Under the pieces are notes generated by a model. The model was not told the origin of the DNA, did no database searches, and was given only the letters and a program-made list of their open reading frames with translations. This document shows positions 1 to 8,900 of a stretch of DNA of 10,745 nt, piece by piece. Each line of letters begins with the position of its first letter. The stretch's first letter is position 1. The DNA comes from Terana coerulea (taxonomy: Eukaryota; Basidiomycota; Agaricomycetes; Polyporales; Phanerochaetaceae). The position numbers and the translations under genes are program-made. The stretch is taken from contig JAKOGH010000505.1 of assembly GCA_024811115.1 (NCBI GenBank), forward strand, positions 1 to 10,745, given 5' to 3'.

Positions 1-1
1 C

Positions 2-205
2 CTATTAATATTACTCACCATACTACTGATAATATCCAAGTTTGTAGTAGACATTCCAGTTGAAAACAACAATGGAAACGTAGATCCGCGACTGGGAGCA
101 GGAGAGCTTATACTAGCAAATAATGGTGGAAGTGAAATAGAAGAAGGGAGTATTAGAAGGGATGAACTAGAAGTTAGGAAGATAATTGCGATTCACTGTC
201 TATAG
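2..205 (+). other. weak open reading fragment entering from the left edge
   Basis: This frame is open from the window edge for 67 codons and stops at TAG 203-205. No start codon is visible inside a convincing context, so if real it is the C-terminal end of a gene lying to the left. The first part is hydrophobic (many Leu/Ile, rough residues 1-18) and could be a membrane segment. The rest is rich in Asn, Gly, Glu and Ile. Codons are AT-rich (ATA, CTA, AAT), unlike the GC-ending codons of the big gene on the right, which would fit a transposon relic or chance. I do not recognise a family. A frame of this length can occur by chance in AT-rich DNA. Confidence 0.2.
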
Positions 206-358
206 CGCTTGCACTTCGATGATAGACTTCCGTTTCTCACGATGTGCGAGTTTGAAGGTAAGTGAAGGCCAATCATGGTCTGCACCAGCCAAAACAAAAG
301 TATATAGGTGGTAGACAGGATTGATGGGCTAGCTGTTAGTGGAAGATTTAGCAGTATA

Positions 359-366
359 GGCTGCTG
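359..366. repeat. left 8-bp target site duplication
   Basis: GGCTGCTG lies immediately left of the transposon end and is repeated exactly at 1030-1037. An 8-bp duplication is the hallmark of the hAT superfamily. The identity of the two copies suggests that the insertion is not very old. Confidence 0.85.
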
Positions 367-393
367 TAGTGTTGCCGAAGTTCAGTTCAGTTC
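367..393 (+). repeat. left terminal inverted repeat of the hAT element
   Basis: It starts TAGTGTTGCC and continues GAAGTTCAGTTCAGTTC. It matches the inverted right end at 26 of 27 positions, and after position 27 the two ends diverge in register although both stay rich in TTCAG/TTCGG. Confidence 0.85.
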
Positions 394-450
394 GGTTTGG
401 GCTCATTTTGTCCCAGAACCAGAACTAAGTGTTTGGCAGCTGAACCTGAA

Positions 451-493
451 CTGAACCGAACCGAACCAGCATGAGCTGGTTCGGTTGGTTCAG
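451..493. repeat. subterminal hairpin, left side of the hAT element
   Basis: The left arm 451-470 (CTGAACCGAACCGAACCAGC) and right arm 475-493 (GCTGGTTCGGTTGGTTCAG) pair across a 4-nt ATGA loop, with one extra base in the left arm. The arms are built from repeated GAACC units, so several registers of pairing are possible. Confidence 0.8.
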
Positions 494-877
494 TTCAGGG
501 TTCAAACTGGTTCAAACCATTGAACCATGTATATATCAGCTTTACTCTGTCAAATCAGTATAATTGCAATGGTAGATCATAATAGAGTTATATATTGACA
601 TCTAGAAGAGTCTGTATAGTGCAAAAGCCTTACATTATGATGTTTTGAAGCTCAGTGTCTGATAGAGGCTGCCAGTTGCCTTTTTGGCAGCTATTGATGG
701 CATCATATATACCAAAACATAAGCAGAATGACATTTAGTGCTCAGTTTACAAACACAACAATGAAAAAATAGTTTAAACATGCTATAGTAAGTAAGTTCA
801 TATACTTTTCTCCAATGAATCCCAGTACAAATACACTACATAATATAAACATGGTTCATGGTTCAAACCGGTTGAAC

Positions 878-912
878 TTGGTTCAGGGCATGACAGCCAT
901 GCCCTGAACCAA
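878..912. repeat. perfect 15-bp hairpin, right side of the hAT element
   Basis: TTGGTTCAGGGCATG (878-892) is followed by a 5-nt ACAGC loop and its exact reverse complement at 898-912. It carries the same GGTTCAG unit as the left subterminal region, so both ends of the element have a strong inverted structure just inside the TIR. Confidence 0.85.
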
Positions 913-1002
913 AGAACTGAACCAAGTTATCTAGAGGCTGAACTAGAACCAAACCAAACTGAACCACATGGTTCAGTTCATCGGTTTTGGTTCTAAACTG
1001 CT

Positions 1003-1029
1003 GAACTGAACTGAACTTTGGCAACACTA
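1003..1029 (-). repeat. right terminal inverted repeat of the hAT element
   Basis: Read on the minus strand it begins TAGTGTTGCCA and then AAGTTCAGTTCAGTTC. It mirrors 367-393 with a single mismatch. Confidence 0.85.
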
Positions 1030-1037
1030 GGCTGCTG
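1030..1037. repeat. right 8-bp target site duplication
   Basis: This is an exact copy of 359-366 (GGCTGCTG), directly after the right transposon end. Confidence 0.85.
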
Positions 1038-1464
1038 TATGTCAGTCTGCTGCATTGCAACTATCTGTGTATCTACTACCTTTGCTTTTCCATCGAATCT
1101 GACCATCGCATTGCCCATAATATAAGTATCATGATTATTTGATGGACGGGGATGAAGTTCAGGGTCATAACACAGTAATTAATGGGTGACGGGCACACCT
1201 CAGCAACACTCCGTCGTAGCTGTCTGCCTATTATAACTTGCAGCGCCCGACGGCAGTCAATATGATGTGACCAACAAGTTCATGAGCATTCAGTTATAGA
1301 GATTCTTCCGAGTGTAGAAGTGATTCCACATACAAGAGCTCGGCGAGATAACAGTTGACTACACTCGTAGTCTGATACTGTTGAAGAAGGTCTAAAGGTG
1401 GTCCACGGAAGGATACTGCAGTATGTTCAAGGGAACGGAGTCATATGCCTGTGACTAGAAACAA
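1038..1464. other. intergenic stretch, nothing recognised
   Basis: Six-frame reading gives only short, stop-interrupted frames with no family resemblance or coding-like codon bias. I see no tRNA fold and no repeat of note here. Confidence 0.6.
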
Positions 1465-2080
1465 CGCCCGACTGGTGACGCCCGCTGGTGGCTGGTAGCA
1501 GCCAGTGGCAGCCATTGCCAATTTAGGTTATGTAGTGATAAGATATGCTGGCCGCTGGTGGTTATTGGCGTGAGCGCCTGCTGGCTGCTTGCGACGGTTA
1601 GTGACAACTAGTATTTGATGGTGGCTGGGCATGTTTCTGGCACCCCTGAGCATGGAATGGTGTTGGCTAGTGAGTGTTAGTATGTTGTGACGAGTCCGCC
1701 ACTATCATAAAGGCAGGCTCTTGGCTGTGGCGGGCAAATGGCGATGAGGAAAAGCTCGGGTGCTTTGACTTTGAGGTGTGTCCTAGTACTATAAGATGGA
1801 TATAATTGGTCAGTACTGGTCTGGCAAAGATCTTGGGCACATAGCATAGTATATCATCATTTTTATCTTTGGAAAGCTGGTCATACATGAGTACTCTACT
1901 TGGTGTACAGACAAATTAGCAGATCTTGCAGTAGTACCAAGTCTGCGGGTACTGCACAGCCATCACTGCGCTTCACCAACCAACAGCAACTTATTGTGGC
2001 GGTCACTAGTACACACCAATTGCCACCAACCACCAGGAGATATTGGTGGGCGCGCGAGGTGGCCGCCGCTGGTTGTTGCC
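1465..2080. repeat. loose cluster of CTGGTGG/CCACCAG motifs, possible degraded inverted repeat
   Basis: CTGGTG, GCTGGTGGCTGG, CTGGTGGTTATTGG and GATGGTGGCTGG occur at about 1471, 1484, 1555 and 1618 on the plus strand. The inverse form TGCCACCAACCACCAG lies at about 2021-2036, and GCCGCTGGTTGTTGCC follows at about 2063. The inversion suggests a decayed foldback or MITE-like element, but I found no clean terminal repeats and no target duplication. Small open frames here, such as 1900-2220 on the plus strand, look like chance. Confidence 0.25.
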
Positions 2081-2650
2081 GGTTTTCACTGATTATCCGC
2101 GACTTTTCCGGGGCGGAGCTTATTACTGAGGGAACGCGCACACCAGTAGGACGGGGATTGGAAGATGGCACCAGGATGGCATCGTCTTATCGAAAACACA
2201 TAGAACGTATGTTGCCGTAGTATCATCGTGCATGGAGACCAACTCTCAAGGACAACCTTCCGGGTGGCGGGAGCTGGGAAGGATTTGCCCGTAAGGACGT
2301 CCGACCGCATAGTTTTATGTGAGGCGACGGGCGCGCGCCGTCTGCATGAGCACGTCACTTATTGAGTAGTACATCGTGTACGACTTTGCACAAGGCCGAG
2401 AGGACGCCTACAGCAGAGCGCGACGTTAGCATTCCTCGGACAGAGTCGTTGCGAGGGGTGCTCACTTTTCGTAGTACTCAAGTACTAGCGTTCCTGGACA
2501 AATACCAAGCAAATACCAGTAGCAGCTACCAGCAATGAAAGCAAGCGGTCAAATTACTGACCACATGGGAAGTGCCTCCGGTTCTGGAGCTCTGCAGAGC
2601 CTGCAGAGTAGACAAGTACCAGAGCATGAAGATTGAGATCCGGTTGGGGC
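2081..2650. other. intergenic stretch with small palindromes, no gene recognised
   Basis: Only short overlapping frames are present on both strands, with no recognisable protein. A small perfect inverted repeat, TAGTACT-CA-AGTACTA, lies at 2472-2487. A short direct repeat of CAAATACCA follows at about 2499-2517. Neither has a clear function. Confidence 0.5.
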
Positions 2651-2655
2651 CAAAC

Positions 2656-2681
2656 CACGTGCAAATAGACACGATCACGTG
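2656..2681. promoter_or_regulatory. pair of CACGTG boxes upstream of the large gene
   Basis: Perfect CACGTG palindromes lie at 2656-2661 and 2676-2681, exactly 20 bp apart (about two helical turns) and about 270-295 bp before the proposed ATG. In fungi CACGTG is the core bound by bHLH factors of the Cbf1/Pho4 type. Binding here is inferred from sequence and spacing only. Confidence 0.4.
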
Positions 2682-2887
2682 GATCTGGAGAGGCACGCGA
2701 CACGAGTTCTGTTTGGCGCCTATGCTGAAGTCGAACCAAGTTCGCACCCATCACTGTCGCCGACAGCAGCTACCGCGTCCGAGCCGTCCTGGCCTCTCTG
2801 TGCCCCACCAACGACTCCCTGCGACGACCACGACACCTGCAGCGCCCAGAAATACTCGGGAGGACCCCGGAGGACGCCGAAACCTTG

Positions 2888-2896
2888 TTATATTGG
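2888..2896 (+). promoter_or_regulatory. possible TATA-like / inverted CCAAT element
   Basis: TTATATTGG lies about 55-63 bp before the proposed start codon. It contains a TATA-like core and, on the other strand, CCAAT. No transcription start can be read from sequence, so this is a weak candidate. Confidence 0.25.
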
Positions 2897-2950
2897 CTCA
2901 TTACAAGCCCTCGCTTTAGCTTGGATTGTCACGACTTTACGACCGGAGAG

Positions 2951-5900
2951 ATGCCCTACAGGTCTGAGGCGACCGATTCCAGCTACCCAGAGTCCACCGT
3001 AGGGCCTCAGTCGCCCATCTTTGGCACCGCCTCCTTCTCCACCTTCACCACCACCGCCCTCACCTCGCTTTGGCCGGGCACATCGTCCCGCAGAAGTACG
3101 TCTGCTCGTTTTAGCTGTGCGTATGTACTAAACAAGGAGTGCAGATCATAGCGCAAGCTCGTCTTGCGTAAGCGACGAGGCGTCTGTGCTCGAGGACGAC
3201 GTGCAAGAGGGCACCACGACGCTTATGGACGACCACACTTCGACCTCTTCGCGCACGTACCACCACCGACCTGCAAGCGAAGAGACTTACCATGCGCGTT
3301 CCGCCACGGACCCATACAACAACACCCCTACCCAAAGCTTCACGAACGGCACCTTCACGCCCCTCAGCACGCCCTCGCACTCCAACTCCCACTCACGAAC
3401 CTACACTTCCGACAGCACGCCCACCGCCTCCCGCCTGACACCCACGTCCTCCCAAGAAATCACAACCAAACTCACAGACGCTTTCTACGCTGCTCACCAC
3501 CAGCACCTCGGCGACGTCGTCCTCGCGCCGCACGACCGGCGAGCTCATCGCGCTCTTCGAGGGCCGCGCCTCGCCCGTGCCCGGCCAAGGCCCCTCGCAC
3601 ACGCGCGGCGCCTCCGTGCCCTCGCTCCCGCCGCGCCCCGCGTCCCCCGTGAAGCCGCCCTCTGCAATATCTAGCATGCCCGCCGTCCCCGGCGCGCTCG
3701 CCCTCAGCCGCACCGGCTGGACGGGTTCGCTCGGCGCGCGCACGCGCTCGGACGTCTCCGGGCTGGTCGTACGGCTCCTCAGACACACGAAACCGCTCGG
3801 CGAGCCCGACGAAGACGCGTTCGGCGAGCCCGGACAAGAGCGCCGTGAGCGCGTCGAGCGCGGGGTACACGCGCAGCCAGACCGGGAGCACGTACAGCAG
3901 CGGCCAGGGGATCCTCGGCGCGCTGACGGGCTTCGTCGGTCTTTCAGGGTCGCGGTCGGCGTACACGCCGTCGACGTATTCGCGCTCGTCCAGGACCTCG
4001 CCGTCAAGAGTAGCAAGGAGCCGGAGCAGAGGTGGGAGAAGGAGTAGGACGCCGAGTGCCTCGGGGCGCTCTGCGTTGTCGAGTAGACGGAGCCCGAGTA
4101 GGAGGGAGAAGGGGAAGGAGCGTGCGAGAAGTGTTGGAAGGGGCGAGACCTCTCGCGCGCTGCGCCGCTCGCCGGAAAGTGAAGACGAAGAGCAAGAAGA
4201 AGAGGAAGAGGAAGAGATGGCGTTTGATGTCGAGGAACAGACCGATGCAGTACGCTTTTGTATACACCGTCTCCTATCCTATTCAGATCTGACGCGTTTC
4301 TCACCAGCCGATATACACGGCCCCATTATGGTACCTCAACGTGCACCGTCTCCCGCCGTACACCTGGGAACGCGGCACCGCGGCGCTCTACCCGTCCATG
4401 CTCGTCCTGCGCTGGACCGAGCCCTCCGGCCTGCTCGCGGAGGTGCGCCTCGACCTGCTGTCGTGCGTCGAGGTGCGGACCGTGCGCCCGAACGGCCAGG
4501 AGCGCGACGTCTGGGTGGACGGCGCCGACGGGCGGAGAAGGTTGATGACGTTCGAGCTCGGGTATAGTGACAGCCTCGAACGGCTCGGCAGCGAGACGCG
4601 GGCGGAAATGGTCGCGTGGTTCGATGCCATCCAGTGAGTGTTCTTCCCTCTCTCGTCTGCACGCGTTTATTCACTACTTACGTGTCGCAGAACGGTGTTC
4701 AACGGCAACATCTCCGTCGCGTCCTCCCTCCAAGACCCCCTCCCCGCGCCGCCTCGCCCACGCACTCCACAATCTCCTCAGACGACGGCACGCTCCTCTC
4801 CTCCTCGGACCTGCAGATCTCGTCCGACGTGCACACGAGCGGCGCGCGCAGCCAATTCGGCTCGCGCAGCACGATCTACATCTCCTCGTCGCCCCGGCGC
4901 AAGCGCGCCGCGCCGCTCCCCGACGTGCAGGCGCAGCTGACGGGCGAGGCGCTCGCGGGGCCGCGCAGCCGCAGCCCGCCCGTGCACGCCAAGGTCGGGA
5001 CGTGGCGCGAACGCACGCGCGCGGCGCGCAGCGAGGTCTCGGTGTCCGACTCCAACCCCTCTACGCGGACACAAACACACACCACGGAAACACACACCAC
5101 GACGGACAGCACGGAGAGCAGGACCGCGACCGCGACCTACACCGGCACGGGAAGGACCGAGACGCGCGACACGCTGACGAGCTTCTCGAGCCGCGACCGC
5201 ACGCTGCTCGAGATCGGGAGCAGCACGGGCACGGACGTCGTCGCCTCCACGCTCTCCTTCCGCGGCACCGCGAGCGCGAGCCTGCTCGGCGACTCGTGCC
5301 ACGGCGATTCGGATGCGGACGCCCGCGATGCGCACGCTGCGCGGGAGAGGAGGCAGGGTGAGCATGACGGATACCGCGCGGCGGTCCCCCAGGAGCAGCC
5401 GTATGGGTACGGCGCGCCGATGCAAAGCGGCAGTGGCGCGCGGAGCGACGAAACTGGCGTCTCCGCGCAAAGCCTGTCGTACGCCTCCGACGCGCGAAAC
5501 GGCGGCACAGCCCACCCACACGTCGCGCACCAGCTCACAGGCGCGACCGTCCCCGCGTCGCCCGCGAGCAGCGCATACGAGACCGCAGACGCAGCCTCGC
5601 CCGACATGTCCTTCGTCTCGCTCGCGGCCGTCGACACCCTCCCGGACGAGGACGACGCGGGCAACCTGCTCGTGGGCCTCATACTGGAGGAGGGGCGGGC
5701 TGCGCGGGAAGAGGAGAGGGTGTTGGAGTGGGACGGCGACCAGTTGATGACGCCTACTGAGGAGGCTGAGGGCCGGAGATGGGTGTGGTTGAGGAGGAGG
5801 AAGTGGTGCAGGGGTGGAGGTGCCGTTGCCGGAGAGCGAGGTCGCGTTTGACGAGCAGCCGCCGGAGGAAGAGGTAGCTCCCGTCGTACCAGTGGAAGAG

Positions 5901-8900
5901 CCTTTGGAGCCAGAAGTACCCGAACAAGTGGAGGAAGACCTCGGGCCCTGAGCATCCTACCGAAAATCCCGCTGCCCGCATCCGAATACACGCCCTCCGT
6001 CGTCTCTGTCGCCCTCCCCGTCCCCGACCCATCCGACGCTGCGTCCGACGCCCCATTTCAGACGTACCGGAGGAGAAGTCTCCCTGCACGCCGACACCGA
6101 CACCCACTCAGACGCGGACGTTCTCTCGCACCTTTCCGGACCTCAGCTCGTCCAGCTGCCCTCTGCCCCGCCCTCCGAAGCCCCAGACGAATACCTCGCG
6201 CTCGAGGACGTCAGCCTCGCGGGCACGCAGAGTGTGCTGGACGACGTCGCCACGCGCCTCGAGGACCTCCCCGCGCCCGCCCCGTCCGAAATCGCCCCGT
6301 CGGAAATGGCGGCGGAGGCGGGCCAGCGCAGCCCCGGCGCGGCGAGCGTCGCGCACTCGTGGGGCGTGGAGACGGACGGGACGTACGACTCGAGCGTCCT
6401 GCGCGCGTCGCCGTCCTCACGGCCGCCGCCTCCGAGCGACGCGTGCTCCCCCACTCACGCTCGTCTACGCGCCCGCGTCGGACGACGGCACGTCCCTGCT
6501 CTCCCTCGCGCACAGCGAGGTGGCGGCGGAGGAGCTGGAAGACGGCGCGCGCACGCCCGTCGTGCGCGCCCGCACGATGTCCGAGAGCGGCGTGACGGAC
6601 GGGATGGACAGCGCGAGCTTTGGCGAGAGCGGCAGCGAGTGGAGCACGGGCCCGCCGAGCGTGCCGGACAACAGCTTGAACACGGCGACGGACAGCGAGA
6701 GTGTGCCGTCGGTGGCGGAGAAGGACTACGCTGAGGCCGCGGTGAGTTGACCCTCAATTTTCGATCATGCGTCACGCTTACTGAGCAACGCGCGTGCTGC
6801 AGGTCTCCCCACATATTGTGGGGATGGACATCGTCCCTCCGAAGGAGGTGGGGCACAAGGGTGTCGGCGCGGACGCGGAGAAGGTCGACATGGTAGAGCT
6901 CGCGCCGTGCCTCGACGGCCTGGCGGCGAGCATCCGGACCATGCTCAGCGAGGAGACCGGCAAGATTCTCGACCTGACGGGCAAGGGCATCCTCGACATC
7001 CAGGACGTGCAGCACGAGCTGCTCGAGCTGCTGCGCAAGCCCGCCGGCGGGGACCAAAGTGGACCAGGCCCTCTCTGTTATCGGACTTCTCAGTCAACGC
7101 AGCGACGAAGATGGAGTTTGCAGCCTCTCCGATCATTGTCGCGCGCATGGAGGCAGCCACGTCGCCCATCGCGTTTTCTGTGTCTAGTGTCGACCGCAGC
7201 GTTTCTCCGCTCGACCTGGAGCTCAAGAAATCCTACGCCGACGCCCAGACGACATACTCCCCTATTCTCTCTAAAGAGGCCCGCATCACCCTTCTCTCTC
7301 CTCCGCGCAAGCGCGCCTTGTCACCAGAGTCCGTCGTCGGCTCCTACTTGTCCTCGCACCACTCGGACGAAGACGTCAGCGGCATGGACGCCCGCCCGCA
7401 CAGTATGGACGTCGGAAAGGGTGTGGGGCTCGCCGGTATCGGAAGAGGGCTCCGACCTCTCCGCTACCTCGACCGCCTCGCGCGGCACCGCCATCCACGT
7501 GCGCGACGCCAGCATCGTCCTGTCCCGCGTCTCACGGCGTGCGTCCTCCCGCCCGCGACCATCCCCGGCTTCAACATCCCCGAGGACGAGGTCTCGCCCG
7601 CGGACTCCGCATCGCAGATCAGCTTCGCGCCGCCGTCCGCGTACACAAACGCGATGCAACTCGAGAACGTGCACGTGCGCACGCCGACAATACTCCCTGC
7701 GCCAACGTTGAGCGTGCGGGAGGAAACCAGCATCCAGATGCCTGTGCCCTGCGCGCGTCGCCCGGCTTCGAGGGCTCGCTCGCGCGCTACATGGCCGAGC
7801 ACGTCCCGCCGCCGTCCGAGCCGACGGAAATACGCAGTGTGCAGCGCGTCGATGCGGGCACGAGCCCGCTCCCGCTCGCGGCGCCAGTGCCCTTGTCGCC
7901 TACCCAGCGTTCCGTCCTGTCCGAGCTCATGCCCGGGCTCGGCCTGAAGCGCGTCGAGGAAGGCGACTTGATGCGGGCGGATAAGGGCGTGTCGCCTATG
8001 ACGGTGGCGGGCACGGTGTCGGAGGTCGATGCGCAGCCCGAAGCGGACGTGGATGTAGACCATGCTGAGGCCGAGGGTGCCGTTGAGGCTGAAGACGACG
8101 TGCTTTCTGCCGTTGCGTCCACTGTGAAGCCAGCCTCATCACAACATGCCGTCCCTATCGAACCAACCACTGCGGAGAAGGCCATCTCGCCGCTCGTCAT
8201 CCCTGCAGAGCCGGTGCCCGAAGAGACTTAGAAGCTGCGATGACGACAAGGCCGTTTCGCCCGCGTCAATCGTGACTGCCCTACCTGTGAAGGTCGACCA
8301 GGCCTGTGAGACCGACCCAGAAGTGCCTCCGGAAGAGAGTGCGCTCGCGCCTGAGGACGTGCCCCTCCCGCCAAGCGAAGCAGGTTCCTCAGTTGGCAGC
8401 ATTGTGAGTTTGGTTTTGTCATTCATACATGCGCAAGATCGTTGATTTCGTGCAGGATGACACTGCTTCTGAAGCAACGCCGGTCGCGCGAGAGGCCCTC
8501 ACTTATCGGAGCGGAAGATTCTGTTGCGCCTGTGATGCCCACCCTGATGCCCGTCGTTCAAGAACTGGCCGACGCAGCATTTTCAGTTGCGGCATCCGTA
8601 GTCTCGACCGCATCATCTCCCATTCTGTTCCAAGTTGTTCCTCCAACGCCCGCTGTCCAGGACTACTCGCTGGTTCTTGACGTAAGTATACTGCTTACTC
8701 TGAGATACAAGTCTGACAGACAGACTGATAGGAATATCGGCAGGAACTTCGGCGGTCGCAGGACGACTCGAGGATCTCGAAGGAGGAGTCCCTTCGGGCC
8801 CAGCAAGAGTCCAATTTTGCTAGGGAGCAGTCACTTAGGGCTCATGAAGAGTCGCTTCGTGCTCAGGAAGAATCTCGTCGGGCACAGGCAGAGTCTCTTC

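Larger units (their letters stand above)
367..1029. mobile_element. non-autonomous hAT-type miniature transposon (MITE-like), 663 bp
   Basis: The element begins TAGTGTTGCC and ends with the reverse complement GGCAACACTA. The terminal inverted repeats extend to 27 bp (367-393 and 1003-1029) with one mismatch (G versus A at repeat position 11). Perfect 8-bp copies of GGCTGCTG flank it. TIR start, TIR length and duplication length together fit the hAT superfamily. Inside each end, about 150 bp is packed with GGTTCAG/CTGAACC motifs in both orientations, which resembles the subterminal transposase-binding repeats of hAT elements. The centre (about 540-850) is AT-rich and holds no transposase ORF. 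It is therefore non-autonomous and would need a transposase from elsewhere. The hAT assignment rests on the ends and duplication, not on protein similarity. Confidence 0.85.

Noticed and set aside
380..1020. GGTTC-rich sequence as possible tRNA T-arm or RNA gene
   Set aside because: The GGTTC units are part of dense inverted repeats inside the transposon. No cloverleaf, acceptor stem or anticodon arm can be built around them.
863..1060. 65-codon minus-strand frame over the right end of the transposon
   Set aside because: It is made from the CTGAACC repeats and the terminal repeat, crosses the element boundary and shows no transposase features.
1900..2220. Plus-strand 106-codon frame in the intergenic part
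   Set aside because: It shows no codon bias like the real exons, no introns or domain, and overlaps a motif-rich repeat-like zone.
2572..3002. Overlapping plus-strand frames just upstream of the large gene
   Set aside because: They compete with each other, resemble no protein, and overlap the putative promoter and the first exon in other frames.
3649..3707. GTGAAG...CTCAG segment as an intron
   Set aside because: Removing 59 nt would move the reading into the wrong frame, and the segment itself is fluent coding sequence with an SPVK motif.
3393..4304. Long minus-strand open frame (303 codons)
   Set aside because: It lies opposite the GC-rich plus-strand exons and is a mirror of their codon bias. 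It has no recognisable domain and crosses a well-supported intron.
4634..4734. Longer version of intron 3 (101 nt) that would avoid one frameshift
   Set aside because: It would discard 4691-4734, which has strong C/G third-base bias and a good acceptor just before it. A missing C in the run at 4736-4740 is simpler.
5137..5991. Long minus-strand open frame (284 codons)
   Set aside because: The plus strand here reads as a fluent acidic Ser/Thr-rich protein continuous with the PH-like exon. The antisense frame is low-complexity and has no features of its own.
7464..8063. Minus-strand open frame (199 codons)
   Set aside because: It is Arg/His/Gly-rich, typical of the complement of GC-rich coding DNA, and is overlapped by better plus-strand coding sequence.
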